From Chamaelirium japonicum (lineage: Eukaryota; Streptophyta; Magnoliopsida; Liliales; Melanthiaceae), in NCBI GenBank assembly GCA_947650365.1, contig CANTAL010000202.1:248001-312000 (forward strand): a DNA stretch of 64,000 nucleotides, read 5' to 3'. A program made the position numbers and the translations under genes. Each line of letters begins with the position of its first letter. Positions within the stretch are counted from its first letter, which is position 1. The notes under the pieces are model-generated. The model did no database searches, was not told the origin of the DNA, and worked only from the letters and a program-made list of their open reading frames with translations. Below are positions 46,096-58,609 of the stretch, piece after piece.

Positions 46096-47269
46096 GTTAT
46101 GCAATCGTCACGAATTACACTTGTACATCATTTCTTGAGAGTGTAATCACGTTTGACCATGTGTGGAATCCGGTTTGACCAGGTGTTTCGAGACGTACGA
46201 TGGGCCGGAAAAAGCATCGTAAGTGCCAGCGATGGAGCTCGATCGCGAACCCGTGGTGCTAGTCGGAACGATCGTTTAGGCAGGTGGGCCACGACCTGCC
46301 GAAAAGTGGCAAAAAAAAAGAGAGAGATGGTTTTTGTAAAATGGGTGCAACACGATGACTTCCCAGAAGCTCACTCGTCCTGGTACTACTCTCGTCCAAG
46401 AGGACACTTGACTACTGAATTAAATCAGGAAGGGAAAACCCTCGTAACAAATTTAGGGCAGATTAAATGACGGTCTATGACCATCCTATAATCTGCGACA
46501 GAGTTTTTAATTTAAAATGATTTAGTCAGTAATAAATGACGGTAGAGGACCGTCGTTTAATTAAAAACCCTTCGTTTAATAAAGGATGGTCTAAGACCTT
46601 TGTTTATTTATGTCCTATTTTTTTTGTTTTGGTGCAGCGGGACAAGGTGTTTCGGGACGTTCGGTGGGCCGGAAAAAGGGCCTTAAGTGCGGGCAATGGA
46701 GCTCAATCGCGAACCTGTGGTGCTCGTCGAAACGATCGTTTAGGCAGGTGGGCCACGACCCACTGAAAAAGTGGCAAAAAAAAAAGATGGTTTCGTAAAA
46801 TGGGTGCAACACGGGGACTCTCGCCCAAGCACGCTTAACTGCGGAGTTCGGATGGGATCCGGTGCTTTTGTGCTGGTATGATAGCACCCGTTATGCATTT
46901 GTCACGAATTACACGTATCCATCACTTCGTGATTTGTAACAAATTTAGGGCAAATTAAATGACGGTCTAAGACCGTCCTATAATCTGCGACCGAGTTTTT
47001 GATTTAAAAACACTTAGTTAATAATTTAAAAACATTTATTTTATAATAAACGACGGTCGGGGACCGTCGTTTATTAAAGGACGGTCGAAGGCCGTAGTTT
47101 ATTTATGTCCTATTTTCTTTGTTCGGTGTAGTGTGACCAGGTGTTTCGAGACGTCCGATGGGCCGGAAAAAGGGTCGTAAGTGCGGGAGATATAGCTCAA
47201 TCGTGAACCCATGGTGATCGTCCAAACGATCGTTTAGGCAGGTGGGCCACGACCCACTGAAAAGTGGCC

Positions 47270-47278
47270 AAAAAAAAA
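47270..47278 (-). terminator. Pol III T-run terminator of the consensus 5S copy
   Basis: Nine A on the plus strand, i.e. nine T in the transcript direction, about 16 nt after the 5S 3' end. Followed by the short stem CCACT-GAAA-AGTGG (here with GGCC next to the run). The same arrangement follows the other class A genes, with run lengths of about 9-12. Confidence 0.8.
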
Positions 47279-47294
47279 GATGGTTTTGTAAAAC

Positions 47295-47412
47295 GGGTGC
47301 AACACGAGGACTTCCCAGGAGGTCACCCATCCTAGTACTACTCTCGCCCAAGCACGCTTAACTGCGGAGTTCTGATGGGATCCGGTGCTTTAGTGCTGGT
47401 ATGATCGCACCC
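47295..47412 (-). rRNA. 5S rRNA, class A copy 27, exact consensus
   Basis: 118 bp; the only class A copy I found with no difference from the window consensus. Box A, intermediate element and box C (GGATGGGTGACCTCCTGGG) match the usual angiosperm 5S sequence. Best candidate for an active gene in this window. Confidence 0.92.
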
Positions 47413-47451
47413 GTTATGGAATCGTCACGAATTACACTTGTACATCATTTT
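47413..47451 (-). promoter_or_regulatory. 5S upstream region of the consensus copy
   Basis: On the minus strand the base at -1 is C, as in other plant 5S genes. There is no clear TATATA at about -28; the nearest AT-rich element is GTAATT around -23 to -18. An inverted repeat (TCACGAAT...ATTTTGTGA on the plus strand here, usually ATTTCGTGA) spans about -13 to -44. A base near the start differs from neighbours (TTATGG for TTATGC). Confidence 0.5.
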
Positions 47452-48612
47452 GTGAGAGTGGAATCACGTTTGACCATGTGTGGAATCCGGTTTGACCAGG
47501 TGTTTCGAGACGTACAATGGGCCGGAAAAAGCATCGTAATTGCCAGCGATGGAGCTCGATCGCGAACCCGTGGTGCTAGTCGAAACGATCGTTTAGGCAG
47601 GTGGGCCACGACCTGCCGAAAAGTGGCAAAAAAAAAGAGAGAGATGGTTTTTGTAAAATGGGTGCAACACGATGACTTCCCAGGAGCTCACCCGTCCTGG
47701 TACTACTCTCGTCCAAGAGGACACTTGACTACTGAATTAAATCAGGAAGGGAAAACCCTCATAACAAATTTAGGGCAGATTAAATGACGGTCTATGACCA
47801 TCCTATAATCTGCGACAGAGTTTTTAATTTAAAATGATTTAGTCAGTAATAAATGACGGTCTAGGACCGTCGTTTAATTAAAAACCCTTCGTTTAATAAA
47901 GGATGGTCTAAGACCTTTGTTTATTTATGACCTATTTTTTTTTTTTTGGTGTAGCGGGACAAGGTGTTTCGGGACGTTCGGTGGGCCGGAAAAAGGGCCT
48001 TAAGTGCGGGCAATGGAGCTCAATCGCGAACCTGTGGTGCTCGTCGAAACGATCGTTTAGGCAGGTGGGCCACGACCCACTGAAAAAGTGGCAAAAAAAA
48101 AAGGATGGTTCCGTAAAATGGGTGCAACACGGGGACTCTCGCCCAAGCACGCTTAACTGCGGAGTTCGGATGGGATCCGGTGCTTTTGTGCTGGTATGAT
48201 AGCACCCGTTATGCATTTGTCACGAATTACACGTATCCATCACTTCGTGATTTGTAACAAATTTAGGGCAAATTAAATGACGGTCTAAGACCGTCCTATA
48301 ATCTGCGACCGAGTTTTTGATTTAAAAACACTTAGTTAATAATTTAAAAACATTTATTTTATAATAAACGACGGTCGGGGACCGTCGTTTATTAAAGGAC
48401 GGTCGAAGGCCGCAGTTTATTTATGTCCTATTTTCTTTGTTCGGTGTAGTGTGACCAGGTGGTTCGAGACGTCCGATGGGCCGGAAAAAGGGTCGTAAGT
48501 GCGGGAGATATAGCTCAATCGTGAACCCATGGTGATCGTCCAAACGATCGTTTAGGCAGGTGGGCCACGACCCACTGAAAAGTGGCAAAAAAAAAAGATG
48601 GTTTTGTAAAAC

Positions 48613-48730
48613 GGGTGCAACACGAGGACTTCCCAAGAGGTCACCCATCCTAGTACTACTCTCGCCCAAGCACGCTTAACTGCGGAGTTCTGATGGGATC
48701 CGGTGCTTTAGTGCTGGTATGATCACACCC
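48613..48730 (-). rRNA. 5S rRNA, class A copy 28
   Basis: Full length; CCAAGAGG and GATCACACC, as in the copy at 41347. Confidence 0.8.
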
Positions 48731-49073
48731 GTTATCCAATCGTCACGAATTACACTTGTACATCATTTCGTGAGAGTGGAATCACGTTTGACCATGTGTG
48801 GAATCCGGTTTGACCAGGTGTTTCGAGACGTACGATGGGCCGGAAAAAGCATTGTAAGTGCCAGCGATGGAGCTCGATCGCGAACCCGTGGTGCTAGTCG
48901 GAACAATCGTTTAGGCAGGTGGGCCACGACCTGCCGAAATGTGGCAAAAAAAAAGAGAGATGGTTTTTGTAAAATGGGTGCAACACGATGACTTCCCAAG
49001 AGCTCACCCGTCCTGGTACTACTCTCGTCCAAGAGGACACTTGACTACTGAATTAAATCAGGAAGGGAAAACC

Positions 49074-49143
49074 CTCGCCCAAGCACGCTTAACTGCGGAG
49101 TTCGGATGGGATCCGGTGCTTTTGTGCTGGTATGATAGCACCC
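49074..49143 (-). pseudogene. Class B-to-C chimera
   Basis: The class B tail (GGAAGGGAAAACCCTC) runs directly into class C sequence (CTCGCCCAAGCACG). The crossover is at the shared CCCTC/ACTC(TCGCCC) sequence; the B-to-C spacer and the 3' part of the C gene are lost. Confidence 0.83.
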
Positions 49144-49549
49144 GTTATGCATTTGTCACGAATTACACGTATCCATCACTTCGTGATTTGTAACAAATTT
49201 AGGGCAAATTAAATGACGGTCTAAGACCGTCCTATAATCTGCGACCGAGTTTTTGATTTAAAAACACTTAGTTAATAATTTAAAAACATTTATTTTATAA
49301 TAAACGACGGTCGGGGACCGTCGTTTATTAAAGGACGGTCGAAGGCCGTAGTTTATTTATGTCCTATTTTCTCTGTTCGGTGTAGTGTGACCAGGTGTTT
49401 CGAGACGTCCGATGGGCCGAAAAAAGGGTCGTAAGTGCGGGAGATATAGCTCAATCGTGAACCCATGGTGATCGTCCAAACGATCGTTTAGGCAGGTGGG
49501 CCACGACCCACTGAAAAGTGGCAAAAAAAAAAAGATGGTTTTGTATAAC

Positions 49550-49577
49550 GGGTGCAACACGAGGACTTCCCAGGAGA
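49550..49577 (-). pseudogene. Class A 5S remnant, 3' 28 bp only
   Basis: Same truncation and back-jump junction as at 42663-42690. It marks a duplicated tract of block 2. Confidence 0.85.
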
Positions 49578-49853
49578 TATAGCTCAAGATCGTTTATTTT
49601 ATAATAAACGACGGTCGGGGACCGTCGTTTATTAAAGGACGGTCGAAGGCCGTAGTTTATTTATGTCCTATTTTCTCTGTTCGGTGTAGTGTGACCAGGT
49701 GTTTCGAGACGTCCGATGGGCCGGAAAAAGGGTCGTAAGTGCGGGAGATATAGCTCAATCGTGAACCCATGGTGATCATCCAAACGATCGTTTAGGCAGG
49801 TGGGCCACGATCCACTGAAAAGTGGCAAAAAAAAAAAGATGGTTTTGTATAAC

Positions 49854-49971
49854 GGGTGCAACACGAGGACTTCCCAGGAGGTCACCCATCCTAGTACTAC
49901 TCTCGCCCAAGCACGCTTAACTGCGGAGTTCTGATGGGATCCGATGCTTTAGTGCTGGTATGATCGCACCC
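49854..49971 (-). rRNA. 5S rRNA, class A copy 29
   Basis: Full length; a single difference (CCGATGC for CCGGTGC on the plus strand). The flank reads GTATAAC for GTAAAAC. Confidence 0.84.
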
Positions 49972-50675
49972 GTTATGCAATCGTCACGAATTACACTTGT
50001 ACATCATTTCGTGAGAGTTGAATCACGTTTGACCATGTGTGGAATCCGGTTTGACCAGGTGTTTCGAGATGTACGATGGGCCGGAAAAAGCATCGTAAGT
50101 GCCAGCTATGGAGCTCGATCGCGAACCCGTGGTGCTAGTCGGAACGATCGTTTAGGCAGGTGGGCCACGACCTGCCGAAAAGTGGCAAAAAAAAAGAGAG
50201 ATGGTTTTTGTAAAATGGGTGCAACACGATGACTTCCCTGGAGCTCACGCGTCCTGGTACTACTCTCGTCCAAGAGGACACTTGACTACTGAATTAAATC
50301 AGGAAGGGAAAACCCTCATAACAAATTTAGGGCAGATTAAATGACGGTCTATGACCATCCTATAATCTGCGACAGAGTTTTTAATTTAAAATGATTTAGT
50401 CAGTAATAAATGACGGTCAAGGACCGTCGTTTAATTAAAAACCCTTCGTTTAATAAAGGATGGTCTAAGACCTTTGTTTATTTATGTCCTATTTTTTTTG
50501 TTTTGGTGCAGCGGGACAAGGTGTTTCGGGACGTTCGGTGGGCCGGAAAAAGGGCCTTAAGTGCGGGCAATGGAGCTCAATCGCGAACCTGTGGTGCTCG
50601 TCGAAACGATCGTTTAGGCAGGTGGGCCACGACCCACTGAAAAGTGGCAAAAAAAAAAAGATGGTTTTGTAAAAC

Positions 50676-50793
50676 GGGTGCAACACGAGGACTTCCCAGG
50701 AGATCACCCATCCTAGTACTACTCTCGCCCAAGCACGCTTAATTGCGGAGTTCTGATGGGATCTGATGCTTTAGTGCTGGTATGATCGCACCC
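50676..50793 (-). rRNA. 5S rRNA, class A copy 30
   Basis: Full length; the same four differences as copy 21 (38710). Its leader is class C in type, joined near 50640. Confidence 0.75.
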
Positions 50794-51854
50794 GTTATGC
50801 AATCGTCACGAATTACACTTGTACATCATTTCGTGAGAGTGGAATCACGTTTGACCATGTGTGGAATCCGGTTTGACCAGGTGTTTCGAGACGTACGATG
50901 GGCCGGAAAAAGCATCGTAAGTGCCAGCGATGGAGCTCGATCGCGAACCCGTGGTGCTAGTCGGAACGATCGTTTAGGCAGGTGGGCCACGACCTGCCGA
51001 AAAGTGGCAAAAAAAAAGAGAGAGATGGTTTTTGTAAAATGGGTGCAACACGATGACTTCCCAAAAGCTCACTCGTCCTGGTACTACTCTCGTCCAAGAG
51101 GACACTTGACTACTGAATTAAATCAGGAAGGGAAAACCCTCATAACAAATTTAGGGCAGATTAAATGACGGTCTATGACCATCCTATAATCTGCGACAGA
51201 GTTTTTAATTTAAAATGATTTAGTCAGTAATAAATGACGGTAGAGGACCGTCGTTTAATTAAAAACCCTTCGTTTAATAAAGGATGGTCTAAGACCTTTG
51301 TTTATTTATGTTCTATTTTTTTTGTTTTGGTGCAGCGGGACAAGGTGTTTCGGGACGTTCGGTGGGCCGGAAAAAGGGCCTTAAGTGCGGGCAATAGAGC
51401 TCAATCGCGAACCTGTGGTGCTCGTCGAAACGATCGTTTAGGCAGGTGGGCCACGACCCACTGAAAAAGTGGCAAAAAAAAAAAGATAGTTTCGTAAAAT
51501 GGGTGCAACACGGGGACTCTCGCCCAAGCACGCTTAACTGCGGAGTTCGGATGGGATCCGGTGCTTTTGTGCTGGTATGATAGCACCCGTTATGCATTTG
51601 TCACGAATTACACGTATCCATCACTTCGTGATTTGTAACAAATTTAGGGCAAATTAAATGACGGTCTAAGACCGTCCTATAATCTGCGACCGAGTTTTTG
51701 ATTTAAAAACACTTAGTTAATAATTTAAAAACATTTATTTTATAATAAACGACGGTCGGGGACCGTCGTTTATTAAAGGACGGTCGAAGGCCGTAGTTTA
51801 TTTATGTCCTATTTTCTTTGTTCGGTGTAGTGTGACCAGGTGTTTCGAGACGCC

Positions 51855-52454
51855 TGTGGGTGCAAAAATCGTACCGGACCGGATCAGAGCGGCATGGGCC
51901 CGCGCAACGGCCCAAGTGGGTAAGCCCGCCCGGGTTCATGGGCTCACTCTACGAGGCTTGCAGATCAAGCCCTCCCCCTTATTGGGCCCGAACAACGGCC
52001 CAATAAGGGCCCAGCAAGGAGGCCCAGAACCAGTACCACATCATCAGCTCCACGTCATCACTGCCATATCGGGCACATGCCTACGCTATAAAAGGACCCC
52101 CAAGGCATCCAGGGAGGGGGTTGGTCATTCGATCAGGGGAAGAGAGGATTCAGAGCTAGAGCTTACTTCTCTCCTCCTAGTTTCTTTTCTTGTTGCTCCG
52201 TGCAACCCCCATTGTAAAAAGCTTCTCTCGGCCTGTCGAGAGAACACTTCCCACCTTTATATTTATTATAGTGGAAACCAGGTGGCACCTCTCGCCCGGA
52301 GACGTAGGTCGTAAGACCGAACTTCGACAACAACTCCGTGTGTCATCTCTCTCCTTCTCAACTTTATAATCTCTAACTCTACAAACCATCCTCATTCAAT
52401 CAAGGTTGTGGGGCGGGGTTCCCGATCAAGACGGCTCGGAAATTTCTCCCCACA
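51855..52454 (+). repeat. 5' LTR of retrotransposon copy 2
   Basis: 600 bp. Four bases differ by eye from the 5' LTR of copy 1 (for example AGCTCCACG, CGATCAGGG); nine differ from its own 3' LTR. Confidence 0.95.
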
Positions 52455-52459
52455 ATCTT

Positions 52460-52477
52460 TGGCGCCGTCTATGGGAT
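52460..52477 (+). promoter_or_regulatory. Primer-binding site of retrotransposon copy 2
   Basis: Identical to copy 1: TGGCGCCGTCTATGGG, six bases after the LTR. Confidence 0.65.
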
Positions 52478-52591
52478 ATCGATAGAGGTCTTACCCACAC
52501 CTCTACCGACTCCTATTCAGCTTGTGGTGACGAGCCACAAGTCCTCCAAATCAACCTCAACGCCTTCATCACGCCGACATCAACTCGCTTA

Positions 52592-54250
52592 ATGGTGAAG
52601 GCCAGCACCAACCCACCAAAGGCGGGTGCTGACCGGACAATCGACGTGCTAATCGAAGAAGAACAAGAAGTCTCGGTTGCAACCAACCGAAGAAATGTTC
52701 ATAAGCGACTGGGGCCACAAGGAAGTCATCCGGGAAGCCGCAGCAATTGGCAGGACCCACCTTTCCCAAGGCAATGATCTGGCAAAGAGCACGCCACCCA
52801 AGGAGACAACAGTTCAGCTACATACCAAATTTCGACTGCTGATTTCCAGCTGTTGAACCTCCTCAAGAGGAACACAGCCCTCGAGCAAGAGAGGGATTCC
52901 CTAAAGAAGGCGGTTGAAAGAGCGAGGGTTGTGGCCCATAACTCTCTAGGTACTGATGAAGACCAACCAAGGACTCGCCCGGCCGTGAGTCATCATCTTG
53001 AAGAACCACATGTGCCGAAAATCGAGAGGCGTCAGGTATCCACACAAGCACCAAGGCAAACGGTGTGGGATCGCCTCAACGTCGATGGTGCGCCAAGCTA
53101 TCGCCGAGAATGATCACCTCAGTCAACAGGGTCTACTAGACATTCTATCCCTTTGCACACGAAAGCAACAGATGCCCGCGAGCTGCTCAACCGACGAAGG
53201 TATACTGCCAACGTAGGACGCCGCCATCAAGACCGTAGGCAGCTAATCACCTCGATGGGGCCACTGCATCCCAAGGTTCTTGCAACACCATTTCCTATGG
53301 GTTGGCGAACACCGAGCCTGCCAAAGTTCAACTGCATCCTGGGAGACCCTGCTCTCCATATCCTAGCCTACAAGCAGGCCCTGACGCCCTACGAGTATGA
53401 GAACCATATTCTTTGCCGTATGTTTGCGGGAAGCCTCGAGGGACCTGCCCTCGACTGGTACTACACACTGCCTACTGGTACGGTGACCACATTCAAAGAA
53501 TTGCCTGAAATCTTCATGGACCATTATCGGCTAAACTTAAAGTCAGAAAAGAAGCTGGATACACTCTACCGGCTGAAGATGGGCTCCGATGAGTCTCTAA
53601 GGAGCTTCACGATGAGGTTTCGTAATGAGCACTCTGAGCTCACCGGTCAGTCCCATAATGAGGAGGCCATCATGCTGGCATTCCAGAATGCTATCCGACC
53701 AGAGCTCCACGTATACACCGACTTCATCCGGTATCCTCCCAGTACCTTAAGCTTAGAGGCAATGTTCAAGCGCATACAGCGAGAGATAATGGTGGAAGAC
53801 AATCAGCAGGCCAGAAGACTACGCGAGCCCCGCGAGTCTCGTGACTCCCGACATAAGAAAGATGATGAAGCTCCGAATGAAGCACACTACAAGAAGTCTG
53901 CCCATGCCGCGTCCGACCAAAAGGTACAGGCCAAAAGGTACAATGAAGATCCGAAGGCCCCTCCAGCAGAAAAGAGGCGAACTCCAAGGGAGCAAAGGGT
54001 GTTCACTGAGCAGAACACCTCCATTGAAGACATCTTCGTCTACTTGCAGAACGAGCCCTTTTGCAAGTGGCCACAGCCTCTCCCTCCAAATTCCGACCAG
54101 GCGAGAGATACGACAGCCTACTGTGAGTTTCATCGCAGCCATGGCCACCCAACCTCTACATGTCAGAAGCTAAAGCATCACATAGAAGACCTGATCCAAG
54201 AAGGGCGGCTCGATGGCTATCTCGCTAATAAGGAACTAGGTCGAGAGTAG
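52592..54250 (+). pseudogene. Retrotransposon gag with two in-frame TGA codons, copy 2
   Basis: Same frame and same two stops as copy 1 (52775-52777 and 53111-53113). A few residues differ (LRHTADV to RRYTANV, EKRQTP to EKRRTP). No new stop or frameshift in the 365-residue segment at 53153-54250. Confidence 0.85.
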
Positions 54251-54402
54251 GAAAGGCAGCAGCAGTGGAGAAAGAAAGTCAATGTAATACATGTATGCAT
54301 AAAGTGTAACTACAACTTTGTTATATCAATAAAGTGTCTTTTTTTTTTCTCAAAATCTACTCTCGAAGTTCGATTCCACCATATTAAGGCATAAAAAAAA
54401 AG

Positions 54403-55166
54403 GGCTCCTGACAACCCAGGTCAACCAAAGATCTTCGATTCCGCCCATTCAAGTCGGAAGCTCGAAGGTAAGTCGGCTACGCCCTCTCGAGGCTAAAGTC
54501 CGATAAAAAGGCTCCTGGCAACCCAGGTCAACCAAAGACCTTCGATTCTGCCCATTCAAGTCGGAAGCTCGAAGGCAATTCGGCTACGCCCTCTCGAGGC
54601 TAAAGTCCGATAAAAATGCTCCTGGCAACCCAGGTCAACCAAAGACCTTCGATTCCGCCCATTCAAGTCGGAAGCTCGAAGGTAATTCGGCTACGCCCTT
54701 TCAAGGCAAAAGTCCGATAAAACGGCTCCTGGCAACCCAGGTCAATCAAAGACCTTCGATTCCGCCCATTCAAGTCGGAAGCTCGAAGGCAATTCGGCTA
54801 CGCCCTCTCGAGGCTGAAGTCCGATAAAAGGCTCCTGGCAACCCAGGTCAACCAAAGACCTTCGATTCCGCCCGTTCAAGTCGGAAGCTCGAAGGCAATT
54901 CGGCTACGCCCTCTCGAGGCTAAAGTCCGATAAAAGGCTCCTGGCAACCCAGGTCAACCAAAGACCTTCGATTCCGCCCGTTCAAGTCGGAAGCTCGAAG
55001 GCAATTCGGGTACGCCCTCTCGAGGCTAAAGTCCGATAAAAAGCTCCTGGTAACCCAGGTCAACCAAAGACCTTCGATTCCACCCATTCAAGTCGGAAGC
55101 TCGAAGGCAATTTGGCTACGCCCTTTCAAGGCAAAAGTCAGATAAAAATGCTCCTGACAATCCAGG
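54403..55166 (+). repeat. Internal tandem repeat I, copy 2
   Basis: Near-identical duplicate of the ~107-bp repeat block, with the same number of units. Confidence 0.9.
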
Positions 55167-55257
55167 TCATGCTAAACTATCAACTATATTTATCCGAGGC
55201 GATGAGAATAAGTCCAAGGCAGACTTCGCCGCTTAGACATGCACCAAGTTCAAGGAG

Positions 55258-55637
55258 ACATCCTTGGCACTCGAAGATAAAGTCCGAGGTAACCAATGCC
55301 TCGGCAATCTATAAGCCCAAGGCCCTGCCCTTGGTACTCGAAGACATAGGCCGAGGCGACCAATGCCTCGGCACTCTACAAGCCCAAGGCCCAGCCCTTG
55401 GCACTCGAAGACAAAGTCTGAGGCGACCAATGCCTTGGCACTCTACAAGCCCAAGGCCCAGCCCTTGGCACTCGAAGACAAAGTCCGAGGCGACCAGCGC
55501 CTCGGCACTCTACAAGCCCAAGGCCCAGTCCTTGGCACTTGAAGAAAAAGCTCGAGGCGACCAACGCCTTGGCACTCTACAAGCCCAAGGCCCAGCCCTT
55601 GGCATTCGAAGACAAAGTCCAAGACGTCGTCGCCGAC
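55258..55637 (+). repeat. Internal tandem repeat II, copy 2
   Basis: Duplicate of the 67-bp repeat block. One nearby base differs (GGCATTCGATC for GGAATTCGATC just after it). Confidence 0.88.
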
Positions 55638-56116
55638 GTATTGGCATTCGATCAAAAGTCCAAGCTTAGTCTTGTCACTCAGGTCCAGGCATGAGATTAT
55701 CACTGGCCATCACCTTTTTTCGACGACTAACGGTTCCAAACCGGTCAGGGGGTGGTTGGTCTGACTCTGTCAGTGCGTGTCTCCACACTGGTGCAGTCGA
55801 CGGTGGATAACATGGGATAAAATGGTGCTTCCTTGATCCGGGCCAAGTCAACACCCTCACGCGACTGTAGTACCTGGCGAATACAGTAACCAGGTGCGGT
55901 AGTACATTGGATGAAGACTAGCTGGCCATCATGCGGCGTCATCCTAGATTATCTCTAAGAAGCCCCCTCAAATATAGCATTGTCCCTCGCCGACGTCCCT
56001 GCGCACCATTTTTTTTCCCGAAAAAGTGTTTGTTTCAAATGGGGCTGAAATTCGAAAAACACACTATTTTCAATACCGACACTTTTTGGCCTCTTCTAGC
56101 AGCCCCAATAATGGGG
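55638..56116 (+). other. Unique interior sequence between repeats II and III, copy 2
   Basis: Duplicate of 25432-25910; no gene seen. Carries the ACCTGG...CCAGGT foldback with one base changed (GGCGAATACAG). Confidence 0.6.
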
Positions 56117-57304
56117 TGTCGGCATCAACAAGCAGCCCCCCCTCGGTTTTGCACAAAAACCGAGTGGGAAAGGGGTGACGGCACACCATCAGCTACAACC
56201 ACCCCTCGGTTTCGTCAGAAAACCGAGAGGGGGTGTGTGTCGGCATCAACAAGCAGCCCCCCCTCGGTTTTGCACAAAAACTGAGTGGGGAAGGGGTGAC
56301 GGCACACCATCAGCTATAACCACCCCTCAGTTTCGTCAGAAAACCGAGAGGGGGTGTGTGTCGGCATCAACAAGCAGCCCCCCCTCGGTTTCGCACAAAA
56401 ACCGAGTGGGGAAGGGGTGACGACACAGCATCAGCTACAGCCACCACTCGGTTTCGTCAGAAAACCGAGAGGGGGTGTGTGTCGGCATCAACAAGCAGTC
56501 CCCCCCTCAGTTTCGCATAAAAACCGAGTGGGAAAGGGGTGACGGCACACCATCAGCTACAACCACCCCTCGGTTTCGTCAGAAAACCGAGAGGGGGTGT
56601 GTGTCGGCATCAACAAGCAGCTCCCCCCTCGGTTTCGCAGAAAAACCAAGTGGGGAGGGGGTGATGGCACACCATCAGCACACCACTCGGTTTCGTCAGA
56701 AAACCGAGAGGGGGTGTGTGTTGGCATCAACAAGCAGCCCCCCCCTCGGTTTCGCACAAAAATCGAGTGGGGAAGGGGTGACGGCACACCATCAGCTACA
56801 ACCACCCCTTGGTTTCATCAGAAAACCGAGAGGGGGTGTGTGTCGGCATCAACAAGCAGCTCCCCCCTCGGTTTCGCAGAAAAACCAAGTGGGGAGGGGG
56901 TGACGGCACACCATCAGCACACCACTCGGTTTCGTCAGAAAACCGAGAGGGGGTGTGTGTTGGCATCAACAAGCAGCCCCCCCTCGGTTTCATAGAAAAA
57001 CCAAGTGGGGAGGGGGTGACGGCACACCATCAACACACTACTCGGTTTCGTCCGAAAACCGAGAGGGTGTGTGTGTTGGCATCAATAAGCAGCCCCCCCC
57101 TTTCGCACAAAAACCGAGTGGGGAGGGGGTGACGGCACACCATCAGCTACAACCATCCCTCGGTTTCGTCAGAAAACCAAGAGGGGGTATGTGTCGACAC
57201 CAACAAGCAGCCCCCCCTCGGTTTCGCAAAAAAACCAAGTGGGAAGGGGTGACGGCACACCATCAGCAGCACACCCCTCGGTTTCGTCAGAAAACCGAGA
57301 GGAG
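56117..57304 (+). repeat. Internal tandem repeat III, copy 2
   Basis: Duplicate of the ~121-bp hairpin-rich block with the same unit order, including the shortened units. Scattered single-base changes break some stems (CCCTCAGTTTCGC, CCTTGGTTTCATC). Confidence 0.9.
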
Positions 57305-57642
57305 GGGTGCTCGGCGTCATCCAAACCTATTAGTCAACCCGATTCAGGTGTCATCCACACACAAGGATCAGCCAAAGACGAAGAGTTATCTTCCATTGGG
57401 TTGGTTGAATAGCATCTCCACCAAACCTATTGAGTTGGCTGTACAAACTTCACAAGCAAAATTCCTCCTTCTTATCTGGGGGTGGACTCGTGGTAACCGC
57501 CGCGTCATCGCTAGGGCCCGACTGCAATCCCTAGTGAATACAGTAACTAGGTGCAGTTGGGTGTCAAACAGAGACGGATGAGTTACCGCGTATCGATGCC
57601 TCTTCAAGACGCGCGTAGGACACTCGGCCAATGCGTTCTTTA

Positions 57643-58166
57643 GAGTCATCTCTTCATGAAGGTGATTATCGGAAAAGTTACTCGTCAAGGTGTACGATGT
57701 TTCACGTCCACTTTGACCGGTTTTTCGGCGCCTACACAATGACACCTTATACACATTCAGCCGACGTGTGTATGAAAAGTTACGGCTGCCGGAAGTTTTC
57801 AAGATTCATCTCTCTATAAAGGTGAATACTGGAAAAGTTACTCGTCAAGGCGAACAATGTTTTACGTCTACTTTGACCGGTTTTTCGGCGCCTACACAAC
57901 GACACCTTATACGCATTCATCCGACACGTGTATGAAAAGTTATGACTGTTAGAAGGTTTCAAGGTCTTTTTCCGCGAAGACATGCATTGGAAATGTTACT
58001 TGCAAAGGTGCCCGACGCTTTACGTCCACTTTAACCAGTTTTTCAGCGCCAACGCAACGGCATATTATACGCATTGATCTGGCTCACGTATGAAAAACTA
58101 CGACTTTTCAAGTTCATTTTGTTCGAAGACTAGCATCAGAATAATTACACGGTAACGACGGTTACG
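57643..58166 (+). repeat. Internal tandem repeat IV, copy 2
   Basis: Duplicate of the ~160-bp repeat block; differs at GTTACTTGCAAAGG in the third unit. Confidence 0.85.
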
Positions 58167-58609
58167 CTCACGCCCTCAATTTGGTGTGTTACGCGCCCAA
58201 CTCCTAGCAGGCCGAGCGCCGGGTATGAAAGAAGAACTCGCACCTCTCCCGGCCCGTGCGTAGGTGCTCTTGGCGACAACCGACCAGAATGGGAATAGGG
58301 GGCCGAATGAACCAAACACCCTCCCGCACATTCTCCTCATGTAATTCGTCACGCGGCGGCGATGACGAACCGAACTCGTCCTCCCCCTCCGCGCACTCCG
58401 TCTCGCAGCGGACCGAGGCGACCCCTCCGTGCGTGCTGTCTCACAGTGACCCGAGGTAACCCCGTGTGTCCTCTTCGCAACAGCCCTTCTCTTTTCTCCT
58501 CCGGCTCGCAGTACCATGGGGAGAAGATCCGACTCCACCCCCCACGTGCACCCTCGACGCGCAGCAACGGAGAGAGGGAGAGGCCACAGCGGGGATCCGT
58601 GAACTCCCG

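Larger units (their letters stand above)
30745..51115 (-). repeat. Class B 5S remnants of block 2 (list)
   Basis: Lower ends: 30745, 32062, 33379, 35121, 36438, 37756, 39075, 40393, 41710, 43330, 44647, 46343, 47660, 48976, 50217 and 51041, each about 75 bp. Subsets share private changes, e.g. CCCAAAAGCTCACTCG at 39075 and 51041. Confidence 0.85.
31206..51588 (-). repeat. Class C 5S remnants of block 2 (list)
   Basis: Lower ends: 31206, 32521, 33839, 35581, 36898, 38216, 39535, 40854, 42169, 43790, 45107, 45602, 46802, 48120 and 51501, each 88 bp, plus partial copies at 34298 and 49074. The copies at 45107 and 45602 are only 495 bp apart, because a class C unit replaced an A gene. Confidence 0.85.
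30236..51854 (-). repeat. 5S rDNA tandem array, block 2
   Basis: Same A-B-C organisation and orientation as block 1, beginning inside a class A leader (ACGTCCGATGG) at the retrotransposon target site. Rearranged places: a foldback junction at 34290-34317; C-type sequence inserted in an A leader at 38578 and 45470; A gene remnants at 42663 and 49550; an A gene joined to its leader at 45988; a B-C fusion at 49074; a C leader joined to an A gene near 50640. Confidence 0.93.
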
